Part shown: piece after piece, positions 45,337 to 59,056 of the stretch
Numbering within the stretch: the first letter of the stretch is position 1
How the letters are laid out: every line of letters starts with the position of its first letter
From: Orobanche coerulescens
Lineage: Eukaryota > Streptophyta > Magnoliopsida > Lamiales > Orobanchaceae
Direction: 5' to 3'
NCBI GenBank assembly: GCA_033398695.1
Contig: CM065809.1
Span: 172,040,501 to 172,104,500 of the forward strand
Length of the DNA: 64,000 nucleotides
Position numbers and translations under genes: made by a program
Notes under the pieces: model-generated
What the model was told of the DNA's origin: nothing
Database searches by the model: none
The model's input: the letters and a program-made list of their open reading frames with translations, nothing else

Positions 45337-48300
45337 TGTAACACCCCGGATCCGACCGGAATATTACAGCGCCGTGGGCCCCGAGATGGAACCCACAAGG
45401 TGAAAGAAATTTTCGCAAACATTTACAAAACGCCCAAGAGGCTAACGACGGTATTATCTATTAAAACCATTCGAAGATTTATAAAACTCGTTTATCAAAC
45501 CGTCGTAAAAACTCATTTGAAACCACAAGGCCCGAAATGCCAAGACTCAACAGTTTAAGTACATACGTTAAGCTATCGCTTACACGCATCGGCTGAATAG
45601 ATTTAGAGAACGATCGCCAAGGTAACCTAAGTTACCAAATACCAAAAGACCATTTAAAAATACTCACGCAATGGAAAAGACAAACGATTAAAATACTCTA
45701 GCAAATGAATACAACAACCAATGTAAGCTCAATACACAAATACATGTTCTAGCCAAGTATCCTCAGAAGCTCATCTCTCCACGACCGCTACAAGCTTGAT
45801 AATCCAAGAACCTAAAAGAAAGCCCACGGTCACCATAATATCCAACAATGATAACCATCACATCACGTCAATAATTACATATCAATGGAAATACTAAGTA
45901 AGAATACGACCAATGTAATCTTACCGTCTTAACTTTACGAAAATCCACAATTCGTATCCTTAACATCACCATGAGATAATACCAAAATATCATGCGGTAT
46001 CTCAACAATACCCAAGGTTCTCAAAAACATTATCATAACTCGCGATACGGAAATTATACCAACTCTAGCCAATTCAATCCATCGGATGACGTCGACAATT
46101 TCAATACGAAAATCGATTGTCCATCAAAGACAAGTATCAAGGAAATACGGAACATACCTCAAGATACGAAATACCATAACCATCACGTCGGTCTAATCCG
46201 AGATCGATCCACACAACATACTGACATGGTCCTAACACAAGACCTACAAATGCATACTCATATGACAACGTCAATATGATCACAACAATAATGACAATGT
46301 ATACTTATGGCAAATCCATAATATACATATGCACAACAACAATACATGGCAATCCGATGATCCAGCGTTCACTGCCTAGATCCCCCGATGATCCCGTCAG
46401 ACCAACTCGAGGTGGAAAACCCGTCCAGATGATCCAGACGCTAGCATAGATCCCCGATGATCCCGTCGGACCAACACGAGGTGGACATATGACAACAATA
46501 CACAATCGCACAAAACGATTACACAATACACGACAACAACAATGCACAAACGCATGACAACAACTATACGAATGTATCATGACATAATCGACACAAATGA
46601 TAAAATAGATTAGAGTACTTGCCCGAGTCCTTCGAGAATGATCTCAATGTCTAAACCATCACGAACCATTATCCTCAATACTCGACGGTCCAAAGTATCA
46701 CGAATTGCAGATAATTCATATCTCCGTCTTTATCACAATATATCCTCGATATACCAATAACAAAAGTAAATCATATACATTATGATTCAGATTCCCAAAA
46801 CTCGAATACGATTTATAATCTCAAATCTCCTGTGATTACGATTATAAACATTGCTATACGAATTATACACGAATGAAACGGAAACCATTCATTAAATATT
46901 ATGAATTGAGCAAGTAATAACTTACCTCGATACCGATGAAGCTGTTACCAATTCCATTTCCGTCATCTACAAGTCCCTCGGTCCCGACCAAAGCAATTCA
47001 CGAACATACTCGAGCTCGACCGCAACACACGGTTGTAATCACCGATCAATATTCTCAACCTATTACAGTAATCGATAGACAACAAGTTCGATAACAATCA
47101 ATAATCGATAAAACCAATTCACAAACCCAACGGCTCGACAATATCTCGATTAAACACTAGTCGAATTAATCCTACTCAAACCGGACGAATTTACAACCAC
47201 AACACGAAAATCGCACTTTACGGCTTCTTAGCGCACGTTAATCACCTAACGTAGCGTGCGCTAAGTTGCTCCCGTTAGCGCGCTAGGCGAGAACGTAGCA
47301 TGCGCTAATCTTTGGGCAGATGCATGTTTTTGAGATACCGATCAACTTATGGCGATTTCAAGAACACCAAGTGATTCTAATCATGTTCAAAGCTATCAAA
47401 ACAACGAAATCCGATATCCTTTAACATATAAACAATCATCCAACTTATAATCCAAGTTCTATATCCATATATCATCTTTCTTAATATTAATACACGAAAC
47501 GTCAAGAACGTAACCACACTTCCTTAATCTTCCATTACAAAGAGTAATCATCTACAATAACATCAACATCCGAAACTGAGGAGAAGGATTAATCCACTTA
47601 TCTCAAGAAAACGAACGACACAATCTAAATCACAAGAATCATATTAATATCATCATACTCCGGTATACCATCTCATAATCATGCTTGTCAAACTTGTTTA
47701 TGTAATAATCATCAACATTCAATCCAAAACGAAATCCAAAGATGAAAAGTGATTACCTTTATGAAGGAATGGATTGATTTCCAAGGTTGAATCCATTTCC
47801 AAGAATCACCAATGATTTCAAGAACAAAGCTTTAATCCATGATTTCCATCTTTAATCTTGTTAAAGATCACCACCTCACCGTGCTTGGGAACCTCAAGAA
47901 CCTCCCAAAGCTTTCTCTATCGACTGAAAGTGAAAGAATGGACGAGATGCTTCATAATACCCGTCTGTCCCTTATATAGACTGCATTACTAGCGTGCGCT
48001 AACATCTCATGTTTAGCGTGCGCTAAGGCTTTAGCGTGCGCTAACTGACCTTTGTTAGCGTGCGCTATCGTAGTCCAGAGACTACTGTCAAGCCGTACAT
48101 GAGCTTACGTACGTAATGCCCATGCATTAGCGTACGTAATTTACACTCTCTAGCGTACGCAAGTCCTTGCGTTTAGCGTGCGCTAACATTAGTTGACTCG
48201 TTTGTCTGTATGCTCCGAACACGGGTCCACACGTCGACAGCTCTGACTAGGATAATATTCCTTTTTGTCCCAATATACAGTTAGCGTGCGCTAATCAACA

Positions 48301-48726
48301 TGCATTAGCGTGCGCTAACACTACATTACAACATCCGTTGACTTATCAGAACGTGCGCCGAAAGCAGTCGGGTCCACACGCAGATTCCTTCCGATCTGTC
48401 TGCACTAGCGTACGCTAACCTATAAACGTAGCGTGCGCTAATCCTGCACGATAGCGTGCGCTACTCATGATTATTAGCGTGCGCTAATAATGTTACGCTT
48501 AGCCATTTTCAGCTATTCTTTTCCAACGTCTCAACATACAGAATACGAGCATACGGCATACTGAATACATATACTTCTTACATCCAATTGTCGACCAAGT
48601 ACGACAATTATACAAATACAGATGTCTCGGTCCTTTAATTATTTTACCCATACTGTACAGATTCCATGTTGTACAACATAACTCGGATAACATTAAACAA
48701 TAGTAATAGAAATTCCGGATATTACA
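45337..48726 (-). repeat. LTR G2, middle shared LTR
   Basis: 3390 bp. PBS on its outer lower side and PPT on its upper side, so it serves both units. Differs from G1 and G3 mainly at CAG/CTG/CCGG sites. TATA box at 47971-47979; arrays 47990-48488 and 47229-47305. Confidence 0.93.
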
Positions 48727-50511
48727 TACTACACCACTTAAAATAAGTTTCGTCCTCGAAACTTGCAATCTGTCATAAAAACAAATAAACCGTTCAACCA
48801 AAATATCCCAAAATAATCACAACGATGAATCATCATTATTACCGAATAACTAAAATAGCATACTTACATGTGGCCAAGTCGACGATCTTCTAAGATACTA
48901 GCAAGTGACTTTACTGAAAAGCCTCAACACGCTTACAATAACAATTCCATAAGTCCCAACCAGATATATTATCGGCAAATGAAATAATCTATCCGTGTTA
49001 GATCTTGTCTGCCTGATCGCACAATCAAATCCCAATCCTGATACAAATCAATAATACACGATACATCTGTGAAACAACTGCCCAACACAATGGCAACGAA
49101 TCCCGAAATATCAACACAAAATCTGAACGCTCAGATGATCACCAGCAATGATCAACCCATAAATTAATCGAGAATATCATTGACATGATGAACTCTAATA
49201 TGACCAATCCAAAGGTCGAAACGCAATCGAGAATATCATCACCATGATAAACTCCAACACGGTCAACACAGAACCACGGAAACAGATATACGAAAGAATA
49301 GCATTCTCAAAACGACAAACCAATCACATACAGTGGATCTCAATAAACACACCTGACTGTCGAACATACTCCTCGGCATACGAACAACCAATCATAAACC
49401 GACGAACATATCCAATCATACATGGAGTGGGAACGACCACTCAATATCAAAACCCACCAGCATGGGGTCACCCTCCCCAAATCTATACTTACAAAGAAAT
49501 CATTCAAAATTCACTATGATAAAATCGCGCTAATACCGTACCAATGGAATCACATAACACACATGTCCCGGTTTCATAAAATCCACAGTTCCAAAATTAC
49601 ATCCTGTGCATGAATCTACAACACGCAACATATCTCTCTCATTCAATAGATCAACCGATCATCCCTGGATAACCAAACTGCCATACTAAAGTTCGAATCT
49701 CTTTTCCTCGTACCATCGATGTCTTATCCGGTTCGTGAATCTCATTCGAACTTCACCACGATATGCATTATGCATTAAATGCGTATGTACCTCGATCACA
49801 TTTTCAAAACCAGTTTGAAATCATATATTCTTGTCACGAAGACAATTTTCGAAAGTTCTTTCAAAAATTTCAAAACTAAAAACATAAATTTTCGTAAGAC
49901 TACGAAATTAATTTTCGAAAAATTAAACTGGCTCGCAAATGCCAAGTGTTCGATAACAGTTTCCTTCGAATCCACACGATTTCGAAGTTTTAAAAATGAA
50001 AACTATGAAAATGATTGACCGCATCTATACTCCTGTATACCAATTCGACTCGTCACAAATTCCACTGACATTCCATTGGAAAACCACACGATAGAGTTTC
50101 AAAATCTCAATAAATAAACTCCGACCAAAACTCCTTTATCCACATATTGTAATATCCTAGAATTTCACTATGAATTTTTCGCATTATTTTATCCGGGATG
50201 TACTGTACAGAGTGGGACCAACACGATATGAACGGATAATTTTGGAAACCGTGACAGTCGTGCCAGTATGTCATCGAGGTTATTTTGATTCTAGGATATT
50301 ACATGCTTGTTGTGTTTTCGATGTCGGATATACCGTGCGAGTATTTGTTTGATTTCCGTACTTGGTCGACAGTTGTAATTGAGGATATCGTGCATCAGAT
50401 GTATCGTATGGAAATGTTATCGGAACGAGTATATGTATTTGGTATGTCGCGTGTATATGTTCGGTTTATTGAGACGACAGACAGGGGCGGAAATGGCTAA
50501 GTATGGGAGCC

Positions 50512-51090
50512 ATTACGTACGTTATGTGTTGAATCTTACGTACGTTAAATTGGTAGAGTTACGTACGTTATGGCCGAGACATTACGTACGTAACATGGGA
50601 ATCAGACGATCGAGTCGTGGTCGGCAGGTGGGACCCCGTGTCGGCAACTTTCGGCGGAGGATGTTGACAGGTGAGTCAACGTACGTGTTACGTACGTTAT
50701 ACAGGACGTGTTGCGTACGTAACACGACCATTGTACTGTAGCAAGTCAACGTACGTATTACGTACGCAACGGAACAAGTGTTACGTACGTTACGGGGCGA
50801 CTGGCCGAGTCGTGGCCGAGATGACCTGGATGGCCGAGCATGGCCGGACGTGACTCGTTGGTGTGGCCGAGCATGGCCGGACGTGACTCGTTGGGATGGC
50901 CGAGCATGGTCGGCAGTGACTCGCTGGGGGCTAGGACTGGCCGATTACGTACGTAAGGCAGTGGCGATTCTGGCCGTAGGGCGATTACGTCGTAAGCCAT
51001 CTGCCGATTACGTACGTAAGTGCCGAACAAAGCGGGATGAAGGTAGGCGGCCGCGGTTACGTCGTAAGCCACGGCCGGTTACGTACGTAA
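50512..51090 (+). promoter_or_regulatory. TTACGTACGTAA palindrome array in LTR H
   Basis: About 15 sites of TACGTACGT(A/T), including degenerate forms that lost a TA (TTACGTCGTAA at 50986 and 51058), interleaved with GGCCGAG repeats (four GTGGCCGAGCATGGCCG-like units at 50820-50915). The last site is 21 bases upstream of TATATAAGG. Confidence 0.78.
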
Positions 51091-53229
51091 CTGGCCGGCA
51101 GGTCTCGGCCTATATAAGGCCTGGACCGAGTCACCCTTATCATTTTCCATTTTTCTTCGTTCCTTCCGCGATTTCTTCAGCAAATATGATGGTTTTGAGT
51201 AGAATCAACTTATAACAACATGTTTTGGAAGTTGGAATCATGGACTAACATCATCCTCCACCCGGATCGAAGGTAATAACACATGAACTTTTGGTTTTTA
51301 GATGTTCTTGAGGTTTCTTGGTGTTTTGGCCGATTTGCTCCATTTTGATTCGGATTATTGATAAAACTTGATTGTATACTCGTAATCATTCAATACTCTT
51401 GAAGTTTTGTGGAACAAATTCGAGTATTTCTTCGTTAAAACGATTAAATTGGATTATGCCTTCAAAGTGTTCGATGAAATGCCTCAATGAGTAGAACTTG
51501 GGAAATTCTATACGTTTTCACATGGATGGTGATTGAATTGATATTATTGTGATTTAGGAATGAACTTTTGAAGGAAGTTGAATCGGTACCCTTCCCTTTT
51601 GTCGATTTCTTCGCACCGTGCTATTCAAAACAAGTGATTACTTGTGTATGTCATCTTCTAGAGGTATGTTGATAATCCTCTCCTTGAATTCGGATTTTGA
51701 TGTTATCGTTGAAGAAGGATTCGTATGAAGATGATTATGGTTTTGTTGTTACGATTCTTGCGGTTATATGAACTATATGTTGAAGACATTGTTTGGATTA
51801 TTGAACACCGAATTTCGACTTGTGTCCGTATTGTTAAGAGTTGATATGGGTTGGTTTCATATGATCGAGATATCATTGAACCATCGAGTTTGATTAGTTG
51901 GTCATGTCGGTTATTGATTTTTATTGAACGTATCGTTAATCGATTATTGCATTAGGTTGTGTTTAGTGATCGTTGAAGTTAAACGTTGTGCTGCGGAGCT
52001 TGTAGACGAAGACGGCGGGATTGATGGTGGCTTCGTCGTATTGGTATCCGTGCAAGTTATGCTTGCTCGATTCATAATGTTAATAAATGATTTCGTTTTC
52101 ATTTCATTTATGATTCATATAGCAATGGTATTATGGAATATATGAATTGTCGGAATGGTGGTATGTAAGATAAATCATAATGTATATGATTTTAAGGATG
52201 TCTAGTGGAAATGGGAACGTGAACTATAATTTGGTCTATTTCCTGACAAGTTGGATATCAAGGTTAGTTATCGTGTCGATGTTGAACTCGGGACGGTGGT
52301 TTGGTATTAGTTATGGACTGTACATCATTTTGGATTGTCGGATAAACCGTGTATTCGTTCGGGCGGTTGGTCGTGGAAAGGTTAGCGTCTCGGCTTGAGG
52401 TAAATTAGTATTGTTAGAATATGATAATCATCATGTTGCATTTTTGCATGTGTGTGTTGATATTTCATACGGTGAATGTGCACCATTGTTTGTTACGTTT
52501 TGTGAAGTGCTCTTTCTTGAGCCGTAATCTGTGGGGCCGATGTGTTGGGGATAAAACCGTATGGTACCGAATGGAAATATGTTAGGGATAAGACCTAAAT
52601 GGCACCTATGTCCTGAGTATTCTGAGTAGATGCTTAGTGACCCTCATTTGTTGCCTTGGGAGTTTATGTGATATTGTCCTAGTATTCCTGAGTAGATGCT
52701 TCCGTGACCCTTGGCCGATGCCTTGGGAGTTTATATGCTATTATGATATGCATTGTTGAGCATGTCGTGGACTGTTGTCGACGGAATACGACATTGTGGT
52801 CGTGTCGGTCTTTCATGATCGAGTTATTGTTGCCCTCTTGGAAAATCTTCGATCCTTGATGGATATGTGTTTCTTCGAGATTTGTTGTCATGTTGTATCG
52901 TGGCATATCTGGAGTCAGATACGTTCTGATCGCTCATGTGTAGGATTTTCGGGACGGGCACGTGTAGCATGTGTTGGTTTCGACCTCATATTGAACCGTG
53001 CACACGAGACGTACTTCGTGAGGCTGATTAGGTACGAGACCCGGCGTGTCTTGATCCATACCCGTGGTTGGCTTGTACACGGACACATGTCGGATCGAGC
53101 GTATCGTGACGTCCATCTTGAGTCTTATTGATTGGTCGTTCACAATCCATGTATAATTGGATCTGTTTGATATTCGGATTGTCTTTGAAACTCCGTATAT
53201 ATGATTTGTATATGGTCGACGATTTTATT

Positions 53230-53830
53230 CTCTCGTGTATCCGTCACCATTGAACCTTTATTAATCTCGTTCGGAGTTACCATATCGATGGTCAACTCAT
53301 TGATATCGATCCTTTATAAATCTCGTTTGGAGTTCACCTTGTCATTAGTAATCTCATTCATTATTGATCCTTATTGATTCCATTTGGGAGTTGTCTCACC
53401 GTTGGTATCCTTGGTTATTAGTCCTTGATCGATGTTATTGGAGTTTACCGTGTCGTCGGTATTCTCAGTTGTTGATCCCTTATTATCCCTATTGGGGTAT
53501 ACCGTGTCGTTGGTACTTCCGGTCGTTGGTCCTTATTGATCTTGCTAGAGTTTACTATGTCGTCAGTATTCTCGGTTGTTGAACTTTATTGATCTTATTT
53601 GGGTTTATCATACCGTTGGTATTTCTGGTTGTCAACTCTTTTGATCTTGTTAGAGTTCACCATGTCGTTGGTATTCTCGATTATTGATTCTTCATTGATT
53701 CTTACCGTGTCGTCGGTATTCTCGGTTGTCGACCTTTTATTGATCTTGTTGGGATTTGCCGTATTGTCGGTATTCTCGGTTATGGATTCTTCCTTGATCT
53801 TGTTGGAGTTACCATACCATGGCATCCTCG
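53230..53830. repeat. Degenerate ~60-bp minisatellite in LTR H
   Basis: About ten diverged units of the form TATTGATCTTGTTGGAGTT + ACC(G/A)TGTCGTCGGTATTCTC + GGTTGTTGA. The best conserved block is GTCGTCGGTATTCTCGGTTG. Apparent ORFs on both strands here are translations of the repeat. Confidence 0.8.
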
Positions 53831-55664
53831 TTCGTGGTTGATCCTTTGTCGATCTTGTGTGGAAATATCATGTCATTGATATTTCCGTTGTGATGCATTA
53901 ATTGTTTATCATTATTGATTGTGTCAACATTCGTGTTTTGCATTGATATTCGGGACTTGCTATTGTCTCGGGACAGTTGGATTGCAGGTGTGCCATGTGA
54001 TATCGGTTCTATCAGATTGGGATTCGATTGTGCGACCCAGTAGCGAGTTAGTCTTGACCAGATTATTCTATAATCGAGATATGTTTCGTTTGGAAATCTT
54101 GGTAGTGTTTCGTATACGATGCAGTGATTACATTTGAATTCGTTCATTACTTAAGGACACGAGGCGTGGAATAAGGTAAGAATTGAGTGTTATGGGTCAT
54201 GACAGTTGGTAAGGTTATTTCGGTAAGATTACATGGGAATGTTCTTACTCGTAGATTACATTGTTATGTATTGTTTTTGTGATGTGATCGTTATCATTGT
54301 TGAGTATTGTGGTGACCCGTCGTGGGCTTTATCTTTTAGGTACTCGGAGTTCGAAAGGCGTGATCGTGAAGGGATGAGCTTTCGGTGATCTTGGCTATGG
54401 CGTAGTTGTTGGGATTCGAGTGTTCTTTCTGGTTTTTATAATTCCATTTGTAAATGTAATTAATTATGTTTTATCCGATGTGTGTGTATATTTAAAATGG
54501 CTTTCGATATTCAATTAACTGTGTTTTTATCCGTTGTGCGTGTGTGTGTTCTTTCAAAGGGCTTTTTGACATTTTTAAACGTTTGCGAAAATGATTTTAG
54601 CCTTGTGGGTTCCAATATGGGGCCCACGGCGCTGTAATATTCCCGGTCGGTTTTGGGGGTGTTACACATATGGCTCACAACGTCGACCATATCCCATTCT
54701 GGATCACCTCAACTATGTTATGACAAAATATTGAAACAAATCAACACAGCGAAAGGCTTCCCGAGAAGTTTCATTTGAACAAGTAAAGCAAAACCTCGAA
54801 AGGCGGAAATAAAATCGATAAACGATTGGTAAAATATTTTATTAATCTCGGGAGTTTTAGAAAACAAAAAAGCCTTTTGAAATATTAGGGTCTCAGCCCG
54901 TATCTCGTTCCGCATTACAAGGAGTTTAAAAAGTAGGAAACTCTTTTTCGGACCCCAAGTCCTGAGTTATAAAACAATTTCAAAAATCTATTGGGTCTCG
55001 GCCCTATTATCATTTACGGTAAAACATCAGAAACATTCATTTTGAAAAGTACCATTTTCAAATGCTCAAAAGCGCTTCATGTATTTCCAAAATGACTTAA
55101 CATGACTACATGTTCTTCTCAACAATTCCAGTCCTTCTCCCGAATACACAATTCTGTTCCAAAACTTAACCGACATATTGATTTTCCAAAATCATAGCTT
55201 CTCGAGATCATCAATCCCGTCCCAAATCATCAACTTATACCGTAACGCATGATATCTGCTGAATCTCAAAACATATCAACTTAGAACGGCAATAAATCTT
55301 AATGAAATTCAAAATCCAATTACTTACGTATCGTGAAGCCGACGATTCCCCGTGATACTGGCATATGCCTCGACTCTAGAAATTACTCGACATGGATATT
55401 TTCAAAACACACATTTTGCAAACTCAGTGCAACTCGAGAACACAACACAACTTTATCTGAAGAAACACGTTACCACCATTTGAAAAAGTTACAACAATCC
55501 CACTACCACACTGGTAAATCACATAACGCACAAGCCCGAGTGAACAACAAAACCCGTAGCTCAAACACTTGTCAACCGACAACTCGAATGACACGACAAA
55601 AGCACGACCCAACTCGACCCAAATGCGTAGGTTTTCTAAACCTAAGCTCCGATACCATATTCTC

Positions 55665-58600
55665 GTAACACCCCGGATCCGACCGAATATTACAGCGTCG
55701 TGGGCCCCGAGATGGAACCCACAAGGCTGAAAGAAATTTTCGCAAACATTTACAAAACGCCCAAGAGGCTAACGACGGTATTATCTATTAAAACCATTCA
55801 AGATTTATAAAACTCGTTTATCAAACCGTCGTAAAAACTCATTTGAAACCACAAGGCCCGAAATGCCAAGACTCAACAGCTTAAGTACATACGTTAAGCT
55901 ATCGCTACACGCACCGGCTAATAGATTTAGAGAACGATCGCCAAGGTAACCTAAGTTACCAAATACCAAAAGACCATTTAAAAATACTCACGCAATGAAA
56001 AAGATAAACGATTAAAATACTCTAGCAATGAATACAACAACCGAACAAGCTCAATACACAAATACATGTTCTAGCCAAGATCCTCCGGAAGCTCATCTCT
56101 CCACGACCGCTACAAGCTTGATAATCCAAGAACCTAAAAAGAAAGCCCACGACGGGGTCACCATAATATCCAACAATGATAACCATCACATCACGTCAAT
56201 AATTACATATCAATGGAAATACTAAGTAAGAATACGACCAATGTAATCTTACCGTCTTAACTTTACGAAAATCCACAATTCGTATCCTTAACATCACCAT
56301 GAGATAATACCAAAATATCCGTACGTATCTCAACAATACCCAAGGTTCTCAAAACATTATCATAACTCGCGATACGGAAATTATACCAACTCATCCAATT
56401 CAATCCATCGGATGACGCCGACAATTTCAATACGAAAATCGATTGTCCATCAAAGACAAGTATCAAGGAAATACGGAACATACCTCAAGATACGAAATAC
56501 CATTTCCATCACGCTACCTAATCCGAGATCGATCCACACAACATACGGACATGGTCCTAACACAAGACCTACAAATGCATACTCATATGACAACGCCAAT
56601 ATGATCACAACAATAATGACAATGTATACTTATGGCAAATCCATAATATACATATGCACAACAACAATACATGGCAATCCGATGATCCAGCTCACCGCCT
56701 AGATCCCCGATGATCCCGCTGACCAACCCGAGGTGGAAAACCCGTCCGATGATCCAACAAGACGCTAGCATAGATCCCCCGATGATCCCGCGGACCAACA
56801 CGAGGTGGACATATGACAACAATACACAACCGCACAAAACAAAGAAGACACAATACACGACAACAACAATGCACAAACGCATGACAACAACGATACACGA
56901 ATGTATCATGACATAATCGACACAAATGATAAAATAGATTAGAGTACTTGCCCCGAGTCCTTCGAGAATGATCTCAATGTCTAAACCATCACGAACCATT
57001 ATCCTCAATACTCGACGGTCCAAAGTATCACGAATTGCAGATAATTCATATCTCCGTCTTTATCACAATATATCCTCGATATACAAATAACAAAAGTAAA
57101 TCATATACATTATGATTCAGATTCCCAAAACTCGAATACGATTTATAATCTCAAATCTCCTGTGATTACGATTATAAACATTGCTATACGAATTATACAC
57201 GAATGAAACGGAAACCATTCATTAAATATTATGAACTGAGCAAGTAAACTCACCTCGATACCGATGAAGCTGTTACCAATTCCATTTCCGTCATCTACAA
57301 GTCCCTCGGTCCCGACCAAAGCAATTCACGAACATACTCGAGCTCGACCGCAACACACGGTTGTAATCACCGATCAATATTCTCAACCTATTACAATAAT
57401 CGATAGACAACAAGTTCGATAACAATCAACAATCGATAAAACCAATTCACAAACCCAACGGCTCGACAATATCTCGATTAAAAACTAGTCGAATTAATCC
57501 TACTCAAACCAGCACGAATTTACAACCACAACACGAAAATACTGCACTTTCTGGCTTCTTAGCGCACGTTAATCACCTAACGTAGCGTGCGCTAAGTTGC
57601 TCCCGTTAGCGCGCGCTAGGCAGTAAACGTAGCGTGCGCTAATGCTGGACAGATGCATGTTTTTCAGATACCGATCAACTTATGGCGATTTCAAGAACAC
57701 CAAGTGATTCTGAATCATGTTCAAAGCTATCAAAACAACGAAATCCGATATCCTTTAACATATAAACAATCATCCAACTTATAATCCAAGTTCTATATCC
57801 ATATATCATCTTTCTTAATATTAATACACGAAACGTCAAGAACGTAACCACACTTCCTTAATCTTCTATTACAAAGAGTAATCATCTACAATAACATCAA
57901 CATCCGAAACTCAGGAGAAGGATTAATCCACTTATCTCAAGAAAACGAACGACACAATCTAAATCACAAGAATCATATTAATATCATCATACTCCGGTAT
58001 ACCATCTCATAATCATGCTTGTCAAACTTGTTTATGTAATAATCATCAACATTCAATCCAAAACGAAATCCAAAGATGAAAAGTGATTACCTTTATGAAG
58101 GAATGGATTGATTTCCAAGGTTGAATCCATTTCCAAGAATCACCAATGATTTCAAGAACAAAGCTTTAATCCATGATTTCCATCTTTAATCTTGTTAAAG
58201 ATCACCACCTCACCGTGCTTGGGAACCTCAAGAACCTCCCAAAGCTCTCTATCGATCAAAGTGAAAGAATGGACGAAATGCTTCATAATACCCGTCTGTC
58301 CCTTATATAGATCGCATTACTAGCGTGCGCTAACATCTCATGTTTAGCGTGCGCTAAGGCTTTAGCGTGCGCTAATCGACCTTTGTTAGCGTGCGCTATC
58401 GTAGTCCGAGACTACCGTCAAGCCGTACATGAGCTTACGTACGTAATGCCCATGCATTAGCGTACGTAATTTACACTCTCTAGCGTACGCAAGTCCTTGC
58501 GTTTAGCGTGCGCTAACATTAGTTGACTCGCTTGTCTCGTATGCTCCGAACACGGGTCCACACGCCGGCCTCGACCAGATAAGATTCCTTTTGTCCCAAT

Positions 58601-59051
58601 ATACGCTAGCGTGCGCTAATCAACATGCATTAGCGTGCGCTAACACTACATTACAACATCCGTTGACTTATCGTAACGCGCGCGCCAAAGCGATGGGTCC
58701 ACACGCAGATTCCTTCCGATCTGTCTGCACTAGCGTACGCTAACCTATAAACGTAGCGTGCGCTAATCCTGCACGATAGCGTGCGCTACTCATGATTATT
58801 AGCGTGCGCTAATAATGTTACGCTTAGCCATTTTCAGCTATTCTTTTCCAACGTCTCAACATACAGAATACGAACATACGGCATACTGAATACATATACT
58901 TCTTACATCCAATTGTCGACCAAGTACGACAATTATACAAATACAGATGTCTCGGTCCTTTAATTATTTTACCCATACTGTACAGATTCCATGCTGTACA
59001 ACATAACTCGGATAACATTAAACAATAGTAATAGAAATTCCGGATATTACA
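55665..59051 (-). repeat. LTR G3, 5' LTR of the G array
   Basis: About 3387 bp. Start read as CTCGTAACACC against CTGTAACACC in G2, so the first base is uncertain. Ends at 59051 with TGTAATATCC (minus strand), followed by TSD TTAAC. TATA box at 58302-58310, array 58320-58812, second array 57559-57635. Confidence 0.93.
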
Positions 59052-59056
59052 TTAAC

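Larger units (their letters stand above)
50148..54666 (+). mobile_element. Solo LTR H, Ty3-type, 4.5 kb
   Basis: 4519 bp, TGTAATATCC...GGGGGTGTTACA, with TSD CATAT (50143-50147, 54667-54671). Orientation is opposite to the G array. Contains a TACGTACGTA array (50512-51090) followed by a TATA box TATATAAGG (51111-51119) and a degenerate ~60-bp minisatellite (about 53230-53830). Its last 70 bases resemble the ends of G and C LTRs. The short frames inside (for example 51924-52145, 53599-53841) are not recognised. Confidence 0.92.
48727..55664 (-). other. G internal region, copy 2, interrupted by solo LTR H
   Basis: 48727-50147 and 54672-55664 together match copy 1 base for base over long stretches. 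The break at CACATAT/CATATGG is the H insertion; copy 1 (about 44346-44354) shows the empty site. PPT at 48727-48765; PBS region at about 55646-55658. Confidence 0.9.
36906..59051 (-). mobile_element. G array: tandem LARD-like retroelement, LTR-internal-LTR-internal-LTR
   Basis: Three LTRs (36906-42929, 45337-48726, about 55665-59051) separated by two copies of one 2.4-kb internal region. Each internal copy has a PPT next to its lower LTR and a PBS next to its higher LTR, all minus strand. The whole array is flanked by one perfect 5-bp duplication TTAAC (36901-36905, 59052-59056). No gag-pol is present. Nested solo LTRs A3 and H account for the length differences. Confidence 0.93.

Noticed and set aside
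53599..53841. Leu/Ile-rich ORF resembling membrane segments
   Set aside because: It is a translation of the degenerate ~60-bp minisatellite in solo LTR H.
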